A DNA stretch of 64,000 nucleotides from Hypericum androsaemum (taxonomy: Eukaryota; Streptophyta; Magnoliopsida; Malpighiales; Hypericaceae): NCBI GenBank assembly GCA_963995505.1, contig OZ023188.1, positions 13,901,912 to 13,965,911 on the forward strand, read 5' to 3'. Below are positions 34,845-47,489 of the stretch, in pieces. The stretch's first letter is position 1; each line of letters opens with the position of its first letter. The notes below the pieces were generated by a model. It was not told the origin of the DNA. It saw nothing but the letters and a program-made list of their open reading frames with translations, and searched no databases. A program made the position numbers and the translations under genes.

Positions 34845-36560
34845 CTATAGTGGAAGTGATTCCTTTCCTCTTGGTTTTTTACTTACGAGGAACGCGCTGC
34901 CTTTCCTAGCCCGAAAGTGTTTTGTTCCTTTGCAGTTTATTAGACACATCACGTGTAAATATTTACTTTTTGGTCGGAATCACGTGCAATGGTACATATA
35001 CTATGATAAGATGTACCAACAACAACGAAACGGAGCAACGGCTGATAATAAACTTGAATTTCTTTACTCAAAATTTTGTGAATGAAACTTTGCTGAAAAT
35101 AATTTTGTAAATTGTAAAATATTATTAGTAGAATTCCATTTTTTTACGACCCAACAAAATTCGATTTTGCTCTACCAGTCGTGGTCAGTCTCTTTCTTCT
35201 TCCATGGTAATATCTCCAGTGTTTAATTTAAATCGTTCGTGTTAAAAAATGTTAACGAGCTAGCTAGTGACGTCCGCGAGTACAAAAATGTTAACGTCCG
35301 CGAGTTGCCACATATTCCGAGTTCTACCGATAAGAGTAGGTTCCACGGGTAAAGTATTCAATAAACAAGTCATAAATATCTAAGAAGCTAAATATAATTT
35401 TTTTAAATACGGAATTATATTGTCATTACAGTCACTTTTATAAAAAGTACAAAAAAGATGCCCATCTGTTGTAACTTGTAAGGAGATGCCTTGAACCTTC
35501 CGAAACAGTGTAGAGAAAATAAAGTACTGATATTGTTTTCAAATATTTATTGATTTAATTTCGAGTCATTTGATATTCTTATCTCGAAAATTAATGATTA
35601 TCTATAATGGAAGTGATTCCTTCCTCCTGGTTTTAACAATTTTACTCGTGAGGTACGTGTTTCCTTTCCTAGCGTGAAAGTGTTCTGATACTTTGCTGTT
35701 TGTTAGACACATCACTTGTAAATATTTATTTTTTTTGGTCGGAATAACGTTCAATAGTACATACACTGTGGTAAGAGTATCAACGGACGTTTTTGGGGTG
35801 CCCCTAATAATTTTCAAAATTTCGAACCTAAATGAAAATTTACTGTCTTTTTTTGTAAATTGAAAACTTTATTAGTAGAGCACATTTTTATAAGATCTGA
35901 TAATGTTTAATTTTACTCTACCTTATAATCAGTCGTGGTCAGTCCTTTTCTTCTTCCACATGGTCATATCTCCCGTATTTAATTTAAACCGTTCGTGTTA
36001 AAAAAAGTTAACGAGCTAGCCAGTGACGTCCACGAGTTGCCACATTTTCCGAGTTCTACCGACAAGAGATGGTTCGACGGGTAAAGTATTCAATAAACAA
36101 GTCATAAATATGTAAGAAGCTGAACACAAAATTTTAAAATTCAGAATATACTATTATTATCATAGAGTCAATCTCATAAAAAGTCCAAGAAGATGACTAG
36201 GTAAAATTTTGTTAATTTGTATTAATTACATCATAAATGGTGTCGAATTCATGCAAGGTTACAAGCATCAATCTTCCCAAAAACCTATTGCAATAAAATT
36301 GGTAAGAAAATTGCAACAATAAAAGAGTCCATCGGTGGGATGAACCCTACCTTTAGGTTTAAATATCGCCAATTTTAATTCTACATCGTGATATACCAAG
36401 CAAACTCACTTGTATATGAAGATGTCTAGCTATTGCAAGGAGATGCCTTGAACCTTCCCGAAACAAAGTAGTGAAAACAAAGTAATATACTGATCTTATT
36501 TTGAATACTTGTCGATATAGAGTCGATATAGATTCGAGTTGATTAGGTATTCTTTTCTCT
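34845..36560. repeat. Tandem segmental duplication, unit ~755 bp, second copy expanded
   Basis: The segment starting GTGGAAGTGATTCC near 34851 recurs near 35608. CGTGGTCAGTC at about 35180 recurs at about 35934, and AGGAGATGCCTTGAACC at about 35481 recurs at about 36438. The spacings (757, 754, then 957) show a direct duplication with about 200 bp inserted in the second copy after 36200. It is non-coding. Confidence 0.8.
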
Positions 36561-36945
36561 GGAAGATCAATTTGCATTATTGAAATCAATAATACAAAGT
36601 TGCAACGATGTCTCACCAAAACGAGGTTGGATTCAGTGGAGACAAGGTCTATCCTTTCCGTATGGACGATTTTTATGTTGTCCACGCTCAATCCAAAACC
36701 CACCAAAACACATTACGTCTCCTCCAAACATCACGGAACTCCACCACCACGTGGTTGTGTCCCCGCCTTAATTAACAACCTAACCAAACACTAATCCTTC
36801 ATCTTCATCATCATCCACCTTAATAAAAATTAATTAAAAACAATATCAATTGACTTATTTCGAAAAAAAAAAATAATACTGATTCTTTTTGATAATACAA
36901 TTTCAAAATCCTAATTCTTCGATTGTTTCACCATCATCATTAAGA

Positions 36946-37884
36946 TCAGAAATCCTTAAGCATCTTCCGGACCTGCTCCAATGTCACGAAGAGGACAACC
37001 GTGAAGGGCCCCTGCCGGCTGATCGTAGGGATAAAACCCTTGTAGAGCGCCAGGGGGCCCTCCGCCCTTACCGTCTTAAGGGCGCAGTCCAGCGCCCCCG
37101 CGTACGGCGGCGCCTCCCCGGCCGACACCTTCATGTTCATCACGCGCGTCTTGATCACGTCCACCGGGTTAGACACCAGCGCCGCCACGAACCCCGCCGC
37201 GAAGCTCGCCGTCACGTGCGTCCCGATCCCGTCCCTCATCACCCCTTTCTCCAGTATCGTCTCCTTGATCTGGTCGTACGAGGCCAGCTGCGACGCCGTC
37301 ACGAGCATAGCCCGGTTCACCGTCAGCGCCGACCCGCGCCACAGGCTCCCCACCCCCTCGGCGCGTGCCATGCGCGTGATCGCGTCCACCACGCTCTTGT
37401 AGTTCCGCCTCTCCGAAATTGGGAGGCGCCCGTCGGCCTGCATCCGGACCATCGCCACGTCGGCTGGGTTCCCCACCGCGGCGCCAATCCCGCCGGCGAT
37501 CAGCCCGGCAGTTATCTTCCGGGATAGGGGCATGGTCTTCGTCTCCGGGTCGGTCCATTTCTGCTTCAGAATATCGTAAAGGCCCATCCGGGTGGTGGAG
37601 TAGAGGGTCTGCCGGAGGACGGTGGCAGAGACGCCGGAGAACAAGGCGGTCAGGCCCTCCTGCTGGACGATGCGGACACCAACCGCGACGGGTCCCACGC
37701 GCGGAGGCGGCGCGTGGGGGGTCGCGGCGGAGGGATGGAAGGCTAGGGCGGGGCGGAGCTGGGGGTTGGGCGCGTGGGACTCGCCCTGCAGCTGCATGCG
37801 CACCTTGATTAGGTCAAGCGGGTGGGTGCTGCACCCCGCCACAATTGAGGCTATCCCTCCTTCCACGAATCCTTTCACGCCCAT
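36946..37884 (-). CDS. DIC: Mitochondrial dicarboxylate carrier (DIC), intronless
   Basis: It exchanges dicarboxylates such as malate, oxaloacetate and succinate for phosphate or sulfate across the inner mitochondrial membrane. The 312-residue product has the three-fold mitochondrial carrier architecture with signatures HPLDLIKVRMQ (from 21), NPADVAMVRMQ and NPVDVIKTRVM, each a P-x-D-x-x-(K/R)-type motif in odd helices. The start MGVKGFVEGGIASIVAG matches plant DIC1-3 (once called UCP4-6); an in-frame ATG five codons upstream (37899) is less family-like. Single exon and high GC are usual for these genes. The first loop contains a Pro/His-rich insertion. The open reading frame is intact to KMLKDF and stop. 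Substrate preference cannot be read from sequence. Confidence 0.94.
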   Translation of the reverse strand: MGVKGFVEGGIASIVAGCSTHPLDLIKVRMQLQGESHAPNPQLRPALAFHPSAATPHAPPPRVGPVAVGVRIVQQEGLTALFSGVSATVLRQTLYSTTRMGLYDILKQKWTDPETKTMPLSRKITAGLIAGGIGAAVGNPADVAMVRMQADGRLPISERRNYKSVVDAITRMARAEGVGSLWRGSALTVNRAMLVTASQLASYDQIKETILEKGVMRDGIGTHVTASFAAGFVAALVSNPVDVIKTRVMNMKVSAGEAPPYAGALDCALKTVRAEGPLALYKGFIPTISRQGPFTVVLFVTLEQVRKMLKDF

Positions 37885-39466
37885 TTTTGGAATAACCAAA
37901 AATATTACAAAACTTGGTTTTAATGTATCCGGACAACTACTGGGCCGAATGATTCGGGTGAGATTGGTATAAGGATTAATGTCAGGGTGCTTTACAAGTT
38001 GGAGCTAGGGTTCATCTCACTGGAGACCAGGAGATGGGAATGGAGGCCGAAGGCAACAGAGGAAGAGTGAGGAACGTTGGGCCTTTGAGACATAAGAGAT
38101 TCTCAGAGAATATAGTGAAACGAGGGGGGAATATTATGGAGCTTTGCGTTGTGAGTTGGGGAATTTATATAGCGCTAGTGGTCGTGGTGGCGGCTAGGTA
38201 TATTGTTAGGTTCTAACGCGACTTTAATTAATTACGACTTCTTTTTACCTTATTTGGTCAGTGACGTAGGAGGACTGTTTCTTCTCCCTCTTAAGCGACT
38301 TTTGCTTCCGTACTTAAAATTGAGTATTTTCGGGTTCTAATCGAAGGCTATCAAATTTTAATACCCTATTTTAAGGATACGTTGTCGACTTCAGGCATGG
38401 CAGGCCTTCCGTAATTTTGGCTTGTCCAATTTTGCGCGTTTCCTCATTTCGGATCCGTGTGGTTCCTGTTTTGGCTTATAAATTATACGCGGTTGTTGTA
38501 GGGATATCATTTATTTGATGCTTCTCTGATCACATTTTAATTGTTGCTCTTTCACGCATCGCATCGAATCACTTCACTTGGACAGGTTATTTTGGTGTTT
38601 TTTTTCAGAGAGATGCCTAGGGAAGATTTTTGATTGAAGACTCCATATCTCTAATAAGGTGGGGGTGCCTTGTGTTCGGCACATGCCATATGAAGGGCTC
38701 AAAATCATTGTTTAAAAAATCGATTTGACTAATCAGATGGTAACCGAATGATGGTTCATTTTATACCAAAATTCGGAAGATAGTTAAATCGATCTATCCA
38801 GATTTTACAAACCATATTATTTTTGAAATTTTCTACAGTTTATTATATTAAAATTGATTAACTAAAAATTTTTGGTGCTTGTAAATACAACTTTTTAAAC
38901 AAAATTTACGAATATTTAAAATTATCAAAATATTTTAATATTAAATATAATTAATAACGAAACTATTTTTAAAAACTTCTGATCTAACTGACAATCCAAT
39001 CGGTTAAACCAAAAAATATAAAGAATCCAGTTTATTTTTCGGACTAATATTGCTCCAAATTTGGTGTGGTCGTTTTCTATTTACTATTTAGTTGCCTTTT
39101 CAAAATTTTACCTCTCACATTTTTCAACTTTTTTTGCAATTTGCCTCCTCTCTTAGTCTCTGTGTTCCACTTGACTTTCGTTGAGCTTTATTGATTTAGG
39201 TCACAAGTGGCTTACTTTTCTTGACGCGTTTCTTTTATCACAATTATGACTGTCTCCTATGCTGTAGCCTGTAAGACTATTTCCCGACTTCACATCTCCT
39301 TTTAAAAAGATGTAATAAAATGCTTTCCGTATTAATTTTGTATATTTTAAAATAATTCTGCAGACAGTGTTCACAAAAAAACCAAACTTTGGAGGGTAAA
39401 AAAAATCAATGATCACTAATCTTTATAAATTTTATCACATGGCCACAAATCTTTTTTTGTTCTTTT
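37885..39466. other. Upstream region of DIC and spacer
   Basis: The first ~300 bp are probably the DIC promoter and leader (minus strand). A 60-codon frame at 38034-38216 has no recognisable features. The rest is AT-rich. Confidence 0.5.
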
Positions 39467-40007
39467 ATGATCATTCATCTATTTTTTTTGGGAGAAAAAA
39501 AAATTCATTGATCAATAATGCACCGGATACAGACAAGATAGCATACAGCAGCCACAAAAAAAAGCAAAGCCTAAGACTCCAGCCGCACAATAGCACGAAA
39601 GGAGCACTACCCACCTAGTCTCACCACCCTCCACCTGGCCATATAGATCTATACTACCTACCCGCCTTAGAGTTCCACGTACAATAGCACGAGAACGCTA
39701 CCCACCTAAAGCTGACCCTCAACACATGACACTCCCCTCGCGCAAAGTACGAGGTTGCAGCCGTTGGCCTCATTAAAAACCTATCCAGTAAACCTGCCCC
39801 CAATAGGATAAACCCGGACTAGGAAAAGAGCACATCGCGAAAATCCGCTCTAGCGATTACACTGCAAAAAACTGAGTGACATGCGTTGCCCATGATACAA
39901 CCGTTCTCCAAAAAAATACAAAAGAGCCCAACCCGCACTTGAGGCTGAGAACCCCCAACCCGCCTCAACCCACTAGGTGATCATGCTCCACTGCCACGCA
40001 CAGTTCG

Positions 40008-43000
40008 TCAGGTGGACTCCATGTGCTCTTCCGCTAAAATTGTAGATAATTCCGTTGGAGGAAAAGAAAAAAACTGAAAATGCAACTCACCTGGCATCTG
40101 TAATTTTGTAAGCACATGCGCTGCTCTATTTCTGCCACGTCTAATGAAGCCAAAAGAAGCACACTCCAAAGCCCGCGCCACCTCCTTGCAATCTGCCACT
40201 AGAAGTGCCAAGTCGCTTCAATCTTGCACCTGTCCATTCATTGTCTGCACAAGAGGTAAGCAGTCCGATTCAAAATAAACAAACCTATGTCCGAGGATCA
40301 CGGCTAGCTCGATTCCCACAAGCATCCCCCGGGCCTCTTGTATGGTCGGGTGGACTGAACTCTCATATCGCCTGACAAATCCTGCAATAAAATTACCAAA
40401 CTCATCACGAGCAATAGCCCCGACTTGGCCATCTCCTGTAGGACCAACTCCCACATCTGAGTTCACTTTGAACCACCCCGCCTCGGGTGGCCTCCACAAC
40501 TCTGAATGGGTGACTCTAGCAGTGGGAGCCTGGAAATTGGCCGCGACATAGTCAGACCACAGCCTGTAGACCGGTTCAAGAACACCTTGTGCATCATCGA
40601 AAGTTTTGCTCTTGAAGACCATTTAATTTCAAACTTTCCATATGCCCCACAACCAAGCCGCCCTACGACCTCTTTCCTCGCCATCAGTAGGTGCAAAAAG
40701 CTCCGTGCATACCTGGGCAATTGAGAGTCCACGGAACATCTGCACGTCAATCCCTGCTTTCCTCCACAGCACCTCAGTCAACCTGCACTCAAAGAATAGA
40801 TGAAAGCCTGACTCTGCTACCTGCATACAAAAAGGGCAAACGATATCCACATCCATGCCTCTTTTCGAAATGTTAGTACGCAAGGGGAGATTATCATCTA
40901 GCAATCTCCACACAAAGAAGCGAATACGTGGGGGCACTGTAAATGCCAAACCCGGTTCCAAACCTCTCGAGCATGTGTCACAATATTTCTTAGTTTAGAA
41001 GTCTCCCACCATACCTGCAAATCAATAAAATAACCCGATCTCACCGTATAGATGCCATCTCTGGTATGACGCCACTGAATAGTATCCTCGGGAAGCTGGG
41101 CACTTAGGTGAATTGACCTAATCTGCTGCACCTCCTCCATCTTGAACAATCGCTCCAACAGTGGGCAGTTCCATTCGCCCGACCCCTCAATCAGCAGATC
41201 AGACACATGTCGGAAGAAATCAGACCCCGGAAAAGAGTAACTAGGATGCCTCAACTCCGAGCCCGGTAGCCAACGATCATCCCAAATCTTGACTTTTGTG
41301 CCGTCGCCTATCCTCCACTCCAGGTTCGGAGCTAACAGAGACATTCCATCTTGGATACTCCGCCAAACGTAACTTGGTCTATATCCTGTACCTGCAAAAC
41401 AAAAGTCATCTCTAGGAAAGTACCTCGCTTTTAGAACTCTTGCAGGTGCCGCCATGCCTGTTTTCCAGCATCGCCCTATTTGAGCTAACCAACCGACGAA
41501 ATTCCAAGCCCCCTTCAGCCTTCGACCGATACATGCGAATCCAGCTCTGCCAATGCACCTTCCTCTGACCCTTCTTACTGCCCCAAAAGAAAGCACATAG
41601 CTTCTTCTCAATTCTATCGCAAGTCTCCACTGGTAGACTAAAGCAGCTCATCACATAAGTGGGAATGGATAGAAGCAGAGATTTAATCAAAGTCTCCCGA
41701 CCAGCTCTCGATAGAAAATTTTCCTTCCAGCTACCAATCTTGGCATTGATCCTGTCCTCTATAGATGAAAAAATAAGTCTATTTGATCTACCCATTAAAG
41801 TAGGTAGCCCCAAATAAGTATCCCCGTCTTCACCCCTTCTCATTCCCAGAATGGAACATAGGCGATTCTGATCTGCTTCGCTCACATTCCTGCTAAAGTA
41901 AACCAAACTCTTCTGCATATTCACCCTTTGTCCTGATGCCCTAGAATAGATGCCCAGTAAGGAAAGAATGTTCTTGAGCTCAGTCTCCGTAGCCTTGGCA
42001 AATAAAAGGGAATCATCTGTAAAAAAAGAGGTGAGTAAGGGCAGCTAGGCCCTCTGCACACATCAAGAAGAGGCATGGAGATAACAGATCTTCTTGGCGC
42101 AAGCCTCTAATCGGGACAAAGAAGTCTCCCACCTGTCCATTGACCTGCACAACATATCTCACAGTACAGACACACCTCGTTACCAAGTTAGTAAAAGTCT
42201 CGTGAAAACCCAAGGCCAAAAGCATCTTCTCAAGAAAAGTCCATTCAATCCTATCATAAGCTTTCATCATATCTAACTTCAGCGTACACCATCCTAAATT
42301 TTCAGACATCTTTTTCTTCATATAGTGATAGGACTCAAAAGCAACTATAGCATTATCAGTAATTAGCCGTCCCGGGACAAAAGCCCCCTGATTCTCATGA
42401 ATGATATCATTAAGAAAAACCTTCACCCTATTCGTAATGGTCTTAGTGATAATCTTCATAACAACGTTACACAAACTTATGGGTCTGAACTCTGCACAGC
42501 TAGTAGGGCGCTTAACCTTCGGGACGAGAGTAATAATAGTATCATTCAGATAAGAGAGATCAACCCTATCATTAAGAATAGCTAAAGAGGAACGAGTTAC
42601 CGATGAGCTAACCACTTTCCAATGCTTCTGAAAAAATAAGGGGGGCATGCCATCAGGTCCGGGTGCTTTCGTCGGGTGCATCTCACACAGGGCATTATAC
42701 ATATCCTCTTTCGTATAGGGCGCAGCTAGTTGGAGCTGCATCTCCTCCGTTACTCTCCTTTCCATTAAGTCAGTCACCTCTGACACCTGCAAAATAGCTT
42801 CAGAAGAAAACAAGTTAGAGTAAAATCCCCTAAACGTACGTTCCAAGTTGGACCAGCCTCTAATTTTTGCCCCGTCCGGACCATCCAACTCGAGGATTCA
42901 ATTTTTGACACCTCTGCTCTTTGCCTTATGGTGGAAAATTTTGGTGTTACGATCCCCCTCACGAAGCCACTCCACTCGTGATCTCTGAGCCCACATAGCG

Positions 43001-44019
43001 TCCTCCCTAGAAATCACTTCTTCTCTCCGTTGGACTAGTTCTTTAAGTTCAATCTTCCTCCTTGCAGTCAACGGTTGTTCTTGGATAGCTCCAATTTTCT
43101 TATCAATCTCAGCCTTTTATCTTTGCACATTACCAAAAATAGTTCTGTCCCACACCTTCAAGTGCTCAGCGCAGGCAGTCAATTTTGCAGCTATATTCGC
43201 CTCTTGAGTGCAGTCCCAACTAAGATGAATTTCTTGCTCAATGTCCTCGTGTCTCTCCCACATTTGTTCAAAATGAAAGCGTTGCTGTTGTGGTCGAGAG
43301 TCTTCAGCCCTTAGTTGAGAAACCAGTGGTGAGTGATCCGAACCCATTCTCAGATAAGCTTCCACGTAAGTATATGGGTATAGATCAAGCCACTCAGTTG
43401 TGGCAAAAACCCTATCCAATTTGCACTCGATATGATCTGGCTCCTCCTGTCCATTAGTCCATGTGAACCAAAGCCCCGTTTGCCGAACCTCAGTGAATCC
43501 ACAATATTGAATGACCTTCTGAAAAGCATCCAAACGCCTCTGGGGGATAAGGTTGCCTCCTCTCTTTTCTGCCATAGAGATAATCTCATTGAAGTCCCCC
43601 CCCCCCCCCCCACAAACCCAAGGTAATGTCAACCGTTCCTTCAGTTGTCGTAAGAGTGACCAAGATCAATGCCTCTCCTCCGTGTTCAGCCATCTATAAA
43701 AACCTGTAAATCTCCAACAACAAGAATCCACGACTTCCACATCTATATGGTGGAGTGAGAAAGAAAGTAAAAATATATACATACCTCGATGCCGCAGGAG
43801 GACGAGTCTGCCACTACGCGCTCTACCCGTTTCCTGACAATCCACAAAAATACCACACTCGAAACCTAGCCTCCATTTAAGATTCTTTGCTTCAGTCTCC
43901 TTTAGTTTTGTTTCACATAAAAATAATAAAATGGGGTTACATGATCGAACCAGCCTACGCAGCTGGAGAACTGCTCGTGGACTCCCCAATCTACGGCAGT
44001 TCCACCATATTACCTTCAT
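40008..44019 (-). pseudogene. LINE ORF2 (endonuclease, reverse transcriptase, zf-RVT, RNase H), disrupted
   Basis: The endonuclease starts MKVIWWNCRRLGSPRAV (44019) and includes the GDFNEI motif and a GSDHSPL end. The reverse transcriptase (from about 42888) shows APGPDGMPPLFFQ, FRPISLCNV, KLDMMKAYDR and SPCLFLMCAEGL. The active-site segment TDDSLLFAK occurs only after a frameshift in a T-rich tract near 42010-42030. After another shift near 41450 come the zf-RVT region (CPFCMQVAESGFHLFFEC) and RNase H (WFKVNSDVG, FESDCLPLV, RNRAAHVL). In-frame stops also occur at 43666, before 43116 and at 40218. It cannot encode a working ORF2 protein. Confidence 0.9.
43596..43611. repeat. C16 homopolymer inside the LINE endonuclease
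   Basis: Sixteen consecutive C on the plus strand encode five glycines on the minus strand just before DFNEI, keeping the frame. Tract length is likely variable or hard to sequence. Confidence 0.9.
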
Positions 44020-44662
44020 GGCTCCTGGCGGGGCTACTTTGCGGCCTCCGCCTGGAATAGGGAAGGACCTGGAGCATCTGAAACAGCAGAAATCTGCTTG
44101 CTAACATAATACTCTTCATCATCCCTGAAAACACCTTTCCTCTTCTCACCACAGATAAAGTCCATCTCTACATCTCTGAGCCCTACATCACCCATTGCAA
44201 TTCTTGCCCTTCGCTTCCATCCACGAACATTCATGCTGTCAATAGTCCCATTTCGAGCCTGAGCAGTTCCTATGTTCCTCGATTCTTCTTCGTTTCCATC
44301 TTCCACAGCTGGAGGATGGACATACTCCTCACCTCTTGGGTTGACCAAGTCCTTTCGCCTAACCAAATCAACGATCTCCATGTCCTGTCCAGCTATAGGG
44401 ACCAGCTACCTCTCCTTATTGTAACAACATGTACGAAATTCCTCTCTATGTTAACTCGCCAGTTTAAGTGCATGTTCCTGTACAATAAAACACGTCTCTG
44501 AGGGGGTATATAACGCGAGGGACAAACACCAAAAATAAACGATGTAGGGTTAGATGAAGCCTGGTGGAGGGGATGCGCCTCCCCCTCTTCTGGGATGTTG
44601 CAGGCTAAAGCAATGGTTCTAGGGCGTCCCACCGGAAGTAGTTTCGATGCCTGGAGCGCATA

Positions 44663-45526
44663 CTATAGTTCCATCACGGCTGCTGACCCATCTTCCACCA
44701 TGGGTTCCATCCTACTGTCAGGTACCTGAGTTGGAGTTCTACTCTCTCGAACAAGCTGAGCCCTCATATTAGCAAAAGAGAAGCGTTTCAAATCTGGATT
44801 AGGTGATCGCCGCGATACATAGGGTGGAGCCCGAAGCCATTCTCCATATGTCTCCTGTGATTGAACCCTTGAGACATCTTCCTCCTTCAGATCGCACATT
44901 TTCTCAATGTGTCCAAGGCAGCCGCATCGATTGCAAAAAGACATCAGCTTCTCATACTTGAAAGTAACCCTAGCGACCATATCACCCCCAAGCTTGATCA
45001 TCTTCGACTTTAACAGAGCAACCCTAACATCCATCTGCACCCGAATTCGAAGGAAGTTACCCTTTAGCTCATCTGACTCATCCATGGCCAGAAAAGAACC
45101 CAGCACGTTCCCAAGTGCTTTAGCTGTAATCAGGTTATAACCTCTCATTGGTAGATCATGCACTCGAACCCACACCGGGACATGAAAAAGATCGATAACA
45201 AAAGGTTGACCCTCATCAGTCACCTCCTGTAGGAGGAGAAAATTCTTATCAAATAACCACGGTTGGTCTCCCATAACTCTTCCTAAATCACGTCGATCAT
45301 TAAACCGGCACATAAATCGATTGTGCCCTATCTCGGAGAACCTCAATCCCTTCCGTGGACGCCATACTTCCTTCAAAACCGTACAGAAGGCCTTTGAGTT
45401 GACCACTTTTTCAGACCAAACCAGCCCGACCAACTCTGTAGTCACATGGGGCTGGGTCAATCCAGTGAGTTCCGCCGATAGGTCCAGTATATCTTGGTCA
45501 GTCTGGCCACGAAACTCTGGGGCCAC
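44663..45526 (-). pseudogene. LINE ORF1 gag-like RNA-binding protein
   Basis: A 287-codon open frame with a DUF4283-like N-terminal domain (NRFMCRFNDRRDLGRVM, PWLFDKNFLLLQ) and a CX2CX4HX4C zinc knuckle, CNRCGCLGHIEKMC, the plant L1 ORF1 layout. The protein normally coats element RNA. This frame is open; further ORF1-like sequence (44034-44632) follows in other frames, so the C-terminal extension is probably broken. Confidence 0.8.
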
Positions 45527-45960
45527 CGCTCTAGATTCCGTGGTCCTTATTGTCCAAATTATAGTTCTCTACCTGCAAGAAAAAAAAATGACCACAGCAC
45601 AACCAAAACCAGAAAATAGGAAACTCGGAGAAAGATGGTCTCGATATGATCACAAGAGAGAAAAGAAAAACGTGAGGATTGTAAAGAAGGAGATGACTAA
45701 GCCCATTGTCGTAAAAAGAAAAAATGAAACCCTAGCAGAGAAACGAAAAGGAAAAGTGGCACCGTAGTCAGTAGATAAGACGAAGCAGCAACGAGATGAA
45801 CGGGAAGTGGTGGAAAACCAGAAGCGGAAGTCGAGGCGATAAGCAAATCCCTAAAAAGGAAGGTGGCTCTAAGAAAGAGACAAAACCCTAGCAGAGGGAT
45901 ATGGTTGGTCTAACTTGTCTCGGATCTCCGAGGAGAAAACCTTGATGATCATTCATCTAT

Positions 45961-47476
45961 ATTAAGCCATCATTATATGGTCACTCACTCTTTTACGATC
46001 ACTCTAATTAATTTTGATATTGTAAAATCTCCAAATATGAGGAACTTTTTTCTTTTTCTCTCCCCCACTCTTTCATTGACTTTTCTCTCCCTCTCCATTC
46101 TTTCTCTCTCCATCAAAGAACCACAGGCCCCATTAACATCGCATTGTCGATGCTCGCTATATTCAACGTCAAATATCTCAATTTGTATTTTAAACAAATC
46201 TAATTTTGGATTCATGATTCGGGTTTCATGTATCATATATTTTGCTCACACTTAGGTCTAACTACTAACATCTCGCGCTAACGCATTTTGCAACTTGATC
46301 TCGAGCTACCAATAGAGCGTAGTCGCGAGTTACTTTATTAAAAGAGGTGAGGAGACTCGGCACAACTCGGTAGAAAATTGGTTCATGCATTTGAAATATG
46401 TCATCTGCGTGTTCTGACATGATCAGGTTGAAGAATGCGTCAACACGAGGCATGAATGATGGTATGACAATGCGACGTCAACGGGGTCGATGGCTCTTTG
46501 CCGAAGAGAAATAGAAAAAGAAGAAAGGAAGGGAAAAAAGGCGAGAGAGAAAGAAAAACATATTGAGATATTTTAAAATTTTTACTATTATAAAATTATT
46601 AATAGTGATCATACAAGAATTATTTAATATAGATGAGTAACCATAAAAAATAGATTAGTGACTATAAACTACAAAATATAAAAATTATTAACCATAAGTA
46701 TTTTTTACCCAAACTTTGGATGATAAAGATGAAAAACAATTCTTTTATGTAGAGTATTATTGTGCCAGTATGTTGATTTTGGATGGCGTCATTCATATTC
46801 ATAAAAAATAATTTTAGGGAAAATAGTCAGCGTTGCTTTTTGTTTTGGATACACGGAAAACTAGTAATTAAACCAAAACAATATAAAAATTAACCGTAAG
46901 AAAAGTGATTAATTATTTTTTGACTTTTGGAAGTAGTTTAAATTGTTGTTCTAATCAACGAGAGAGAGAGATATATTGACGCGGCAGGTCGTAATTTGTA
47001 TTTATCGTAACGTCACTCCTGAGCAATACCTAATTGAAAATAAGGATTGTATCATATAAATTTTTATGTCCATGCCCCAACTCAAATCTAATATATTAGA
47101 TCAACGACGATATTATTTAAGTTTAAATATTTGTAAAAATTTTATTATTATTTTTAAATATTTTGTTTGAGATAAATATGAATTAGTTGATCTTTGGTAT
47201 AAAAAGACCTGACTTCTCCATGGTAGGTGGCTTCCGAAGTCAGAGACACGTGGACATAATTTTCTAAGGATCCAGACAAAAAACAGCGTACGTGTCCAAC
47301 TGTCCCGGCTTCTGGTAGCCGATTTCCGTCGACTCCAATTTCCCCAGAACAAACGCGGCGACAGCGATTCGCACCGAAATTTCCCGTAACAAATAATTAG
47401 GTCGCTTACCAAAACACCCAGTGTCAGACGTTTGTTGGTATGAGCCACACCGTTTGTTGCCGTTTTAAGGAAAAAA
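45961..47476. other. Intergenic sequence
   Basis: No recognisable gene. A CT-rich stretch near 46045-46110 and AT-rich DNA dominate. The open frames here are short and unsupported. Confidence 0.5.
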
Positions 47477-47489
47477 CTGCATAACATAC

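Larger units (their letters stand above)
39483..45944 (-). mobile_element. Full-length L1-type LINE retrotransposon (~6.46 kb)
   Basis: A perfect 16-bp target duplication, ATGATCATTCATCTAT, flanks it (39467-39482 and 45945-45960). The 3' end (left) has a short A tail (T run 39483-39489). Coding order on the minus strand: ORF1 gag-like with CCHC knuckle, ORF2 with AP endonuclease, reverse transcriptase, zf-RVT and a C-terminal RNase H. Both the 5' UTR and the 3' end are present, so it is full length. A perfect duplication suggests a fairly recent insertion, yet ORF2 carries stops and at least two frameshifts. Confidence 0.93.

Noticed and set aside
37169..37808. Long GC-rich open frames overlapping the dicarboxylate carrier
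   Set aside because: They are antisense or off-frame shadows of the DIC gene, produced by its high GC content.
38034..38216. Plus-strand 60-codon frame upstream of the carrier gene
   Set aside because: It overlaps the probable DIC promoter on the opposite strand; the hydrophobic end alone is not enough.
46265..46453. Minus-strand 62-codon open frame
   Set aside because: No domain, splice context or codon bias supports it.
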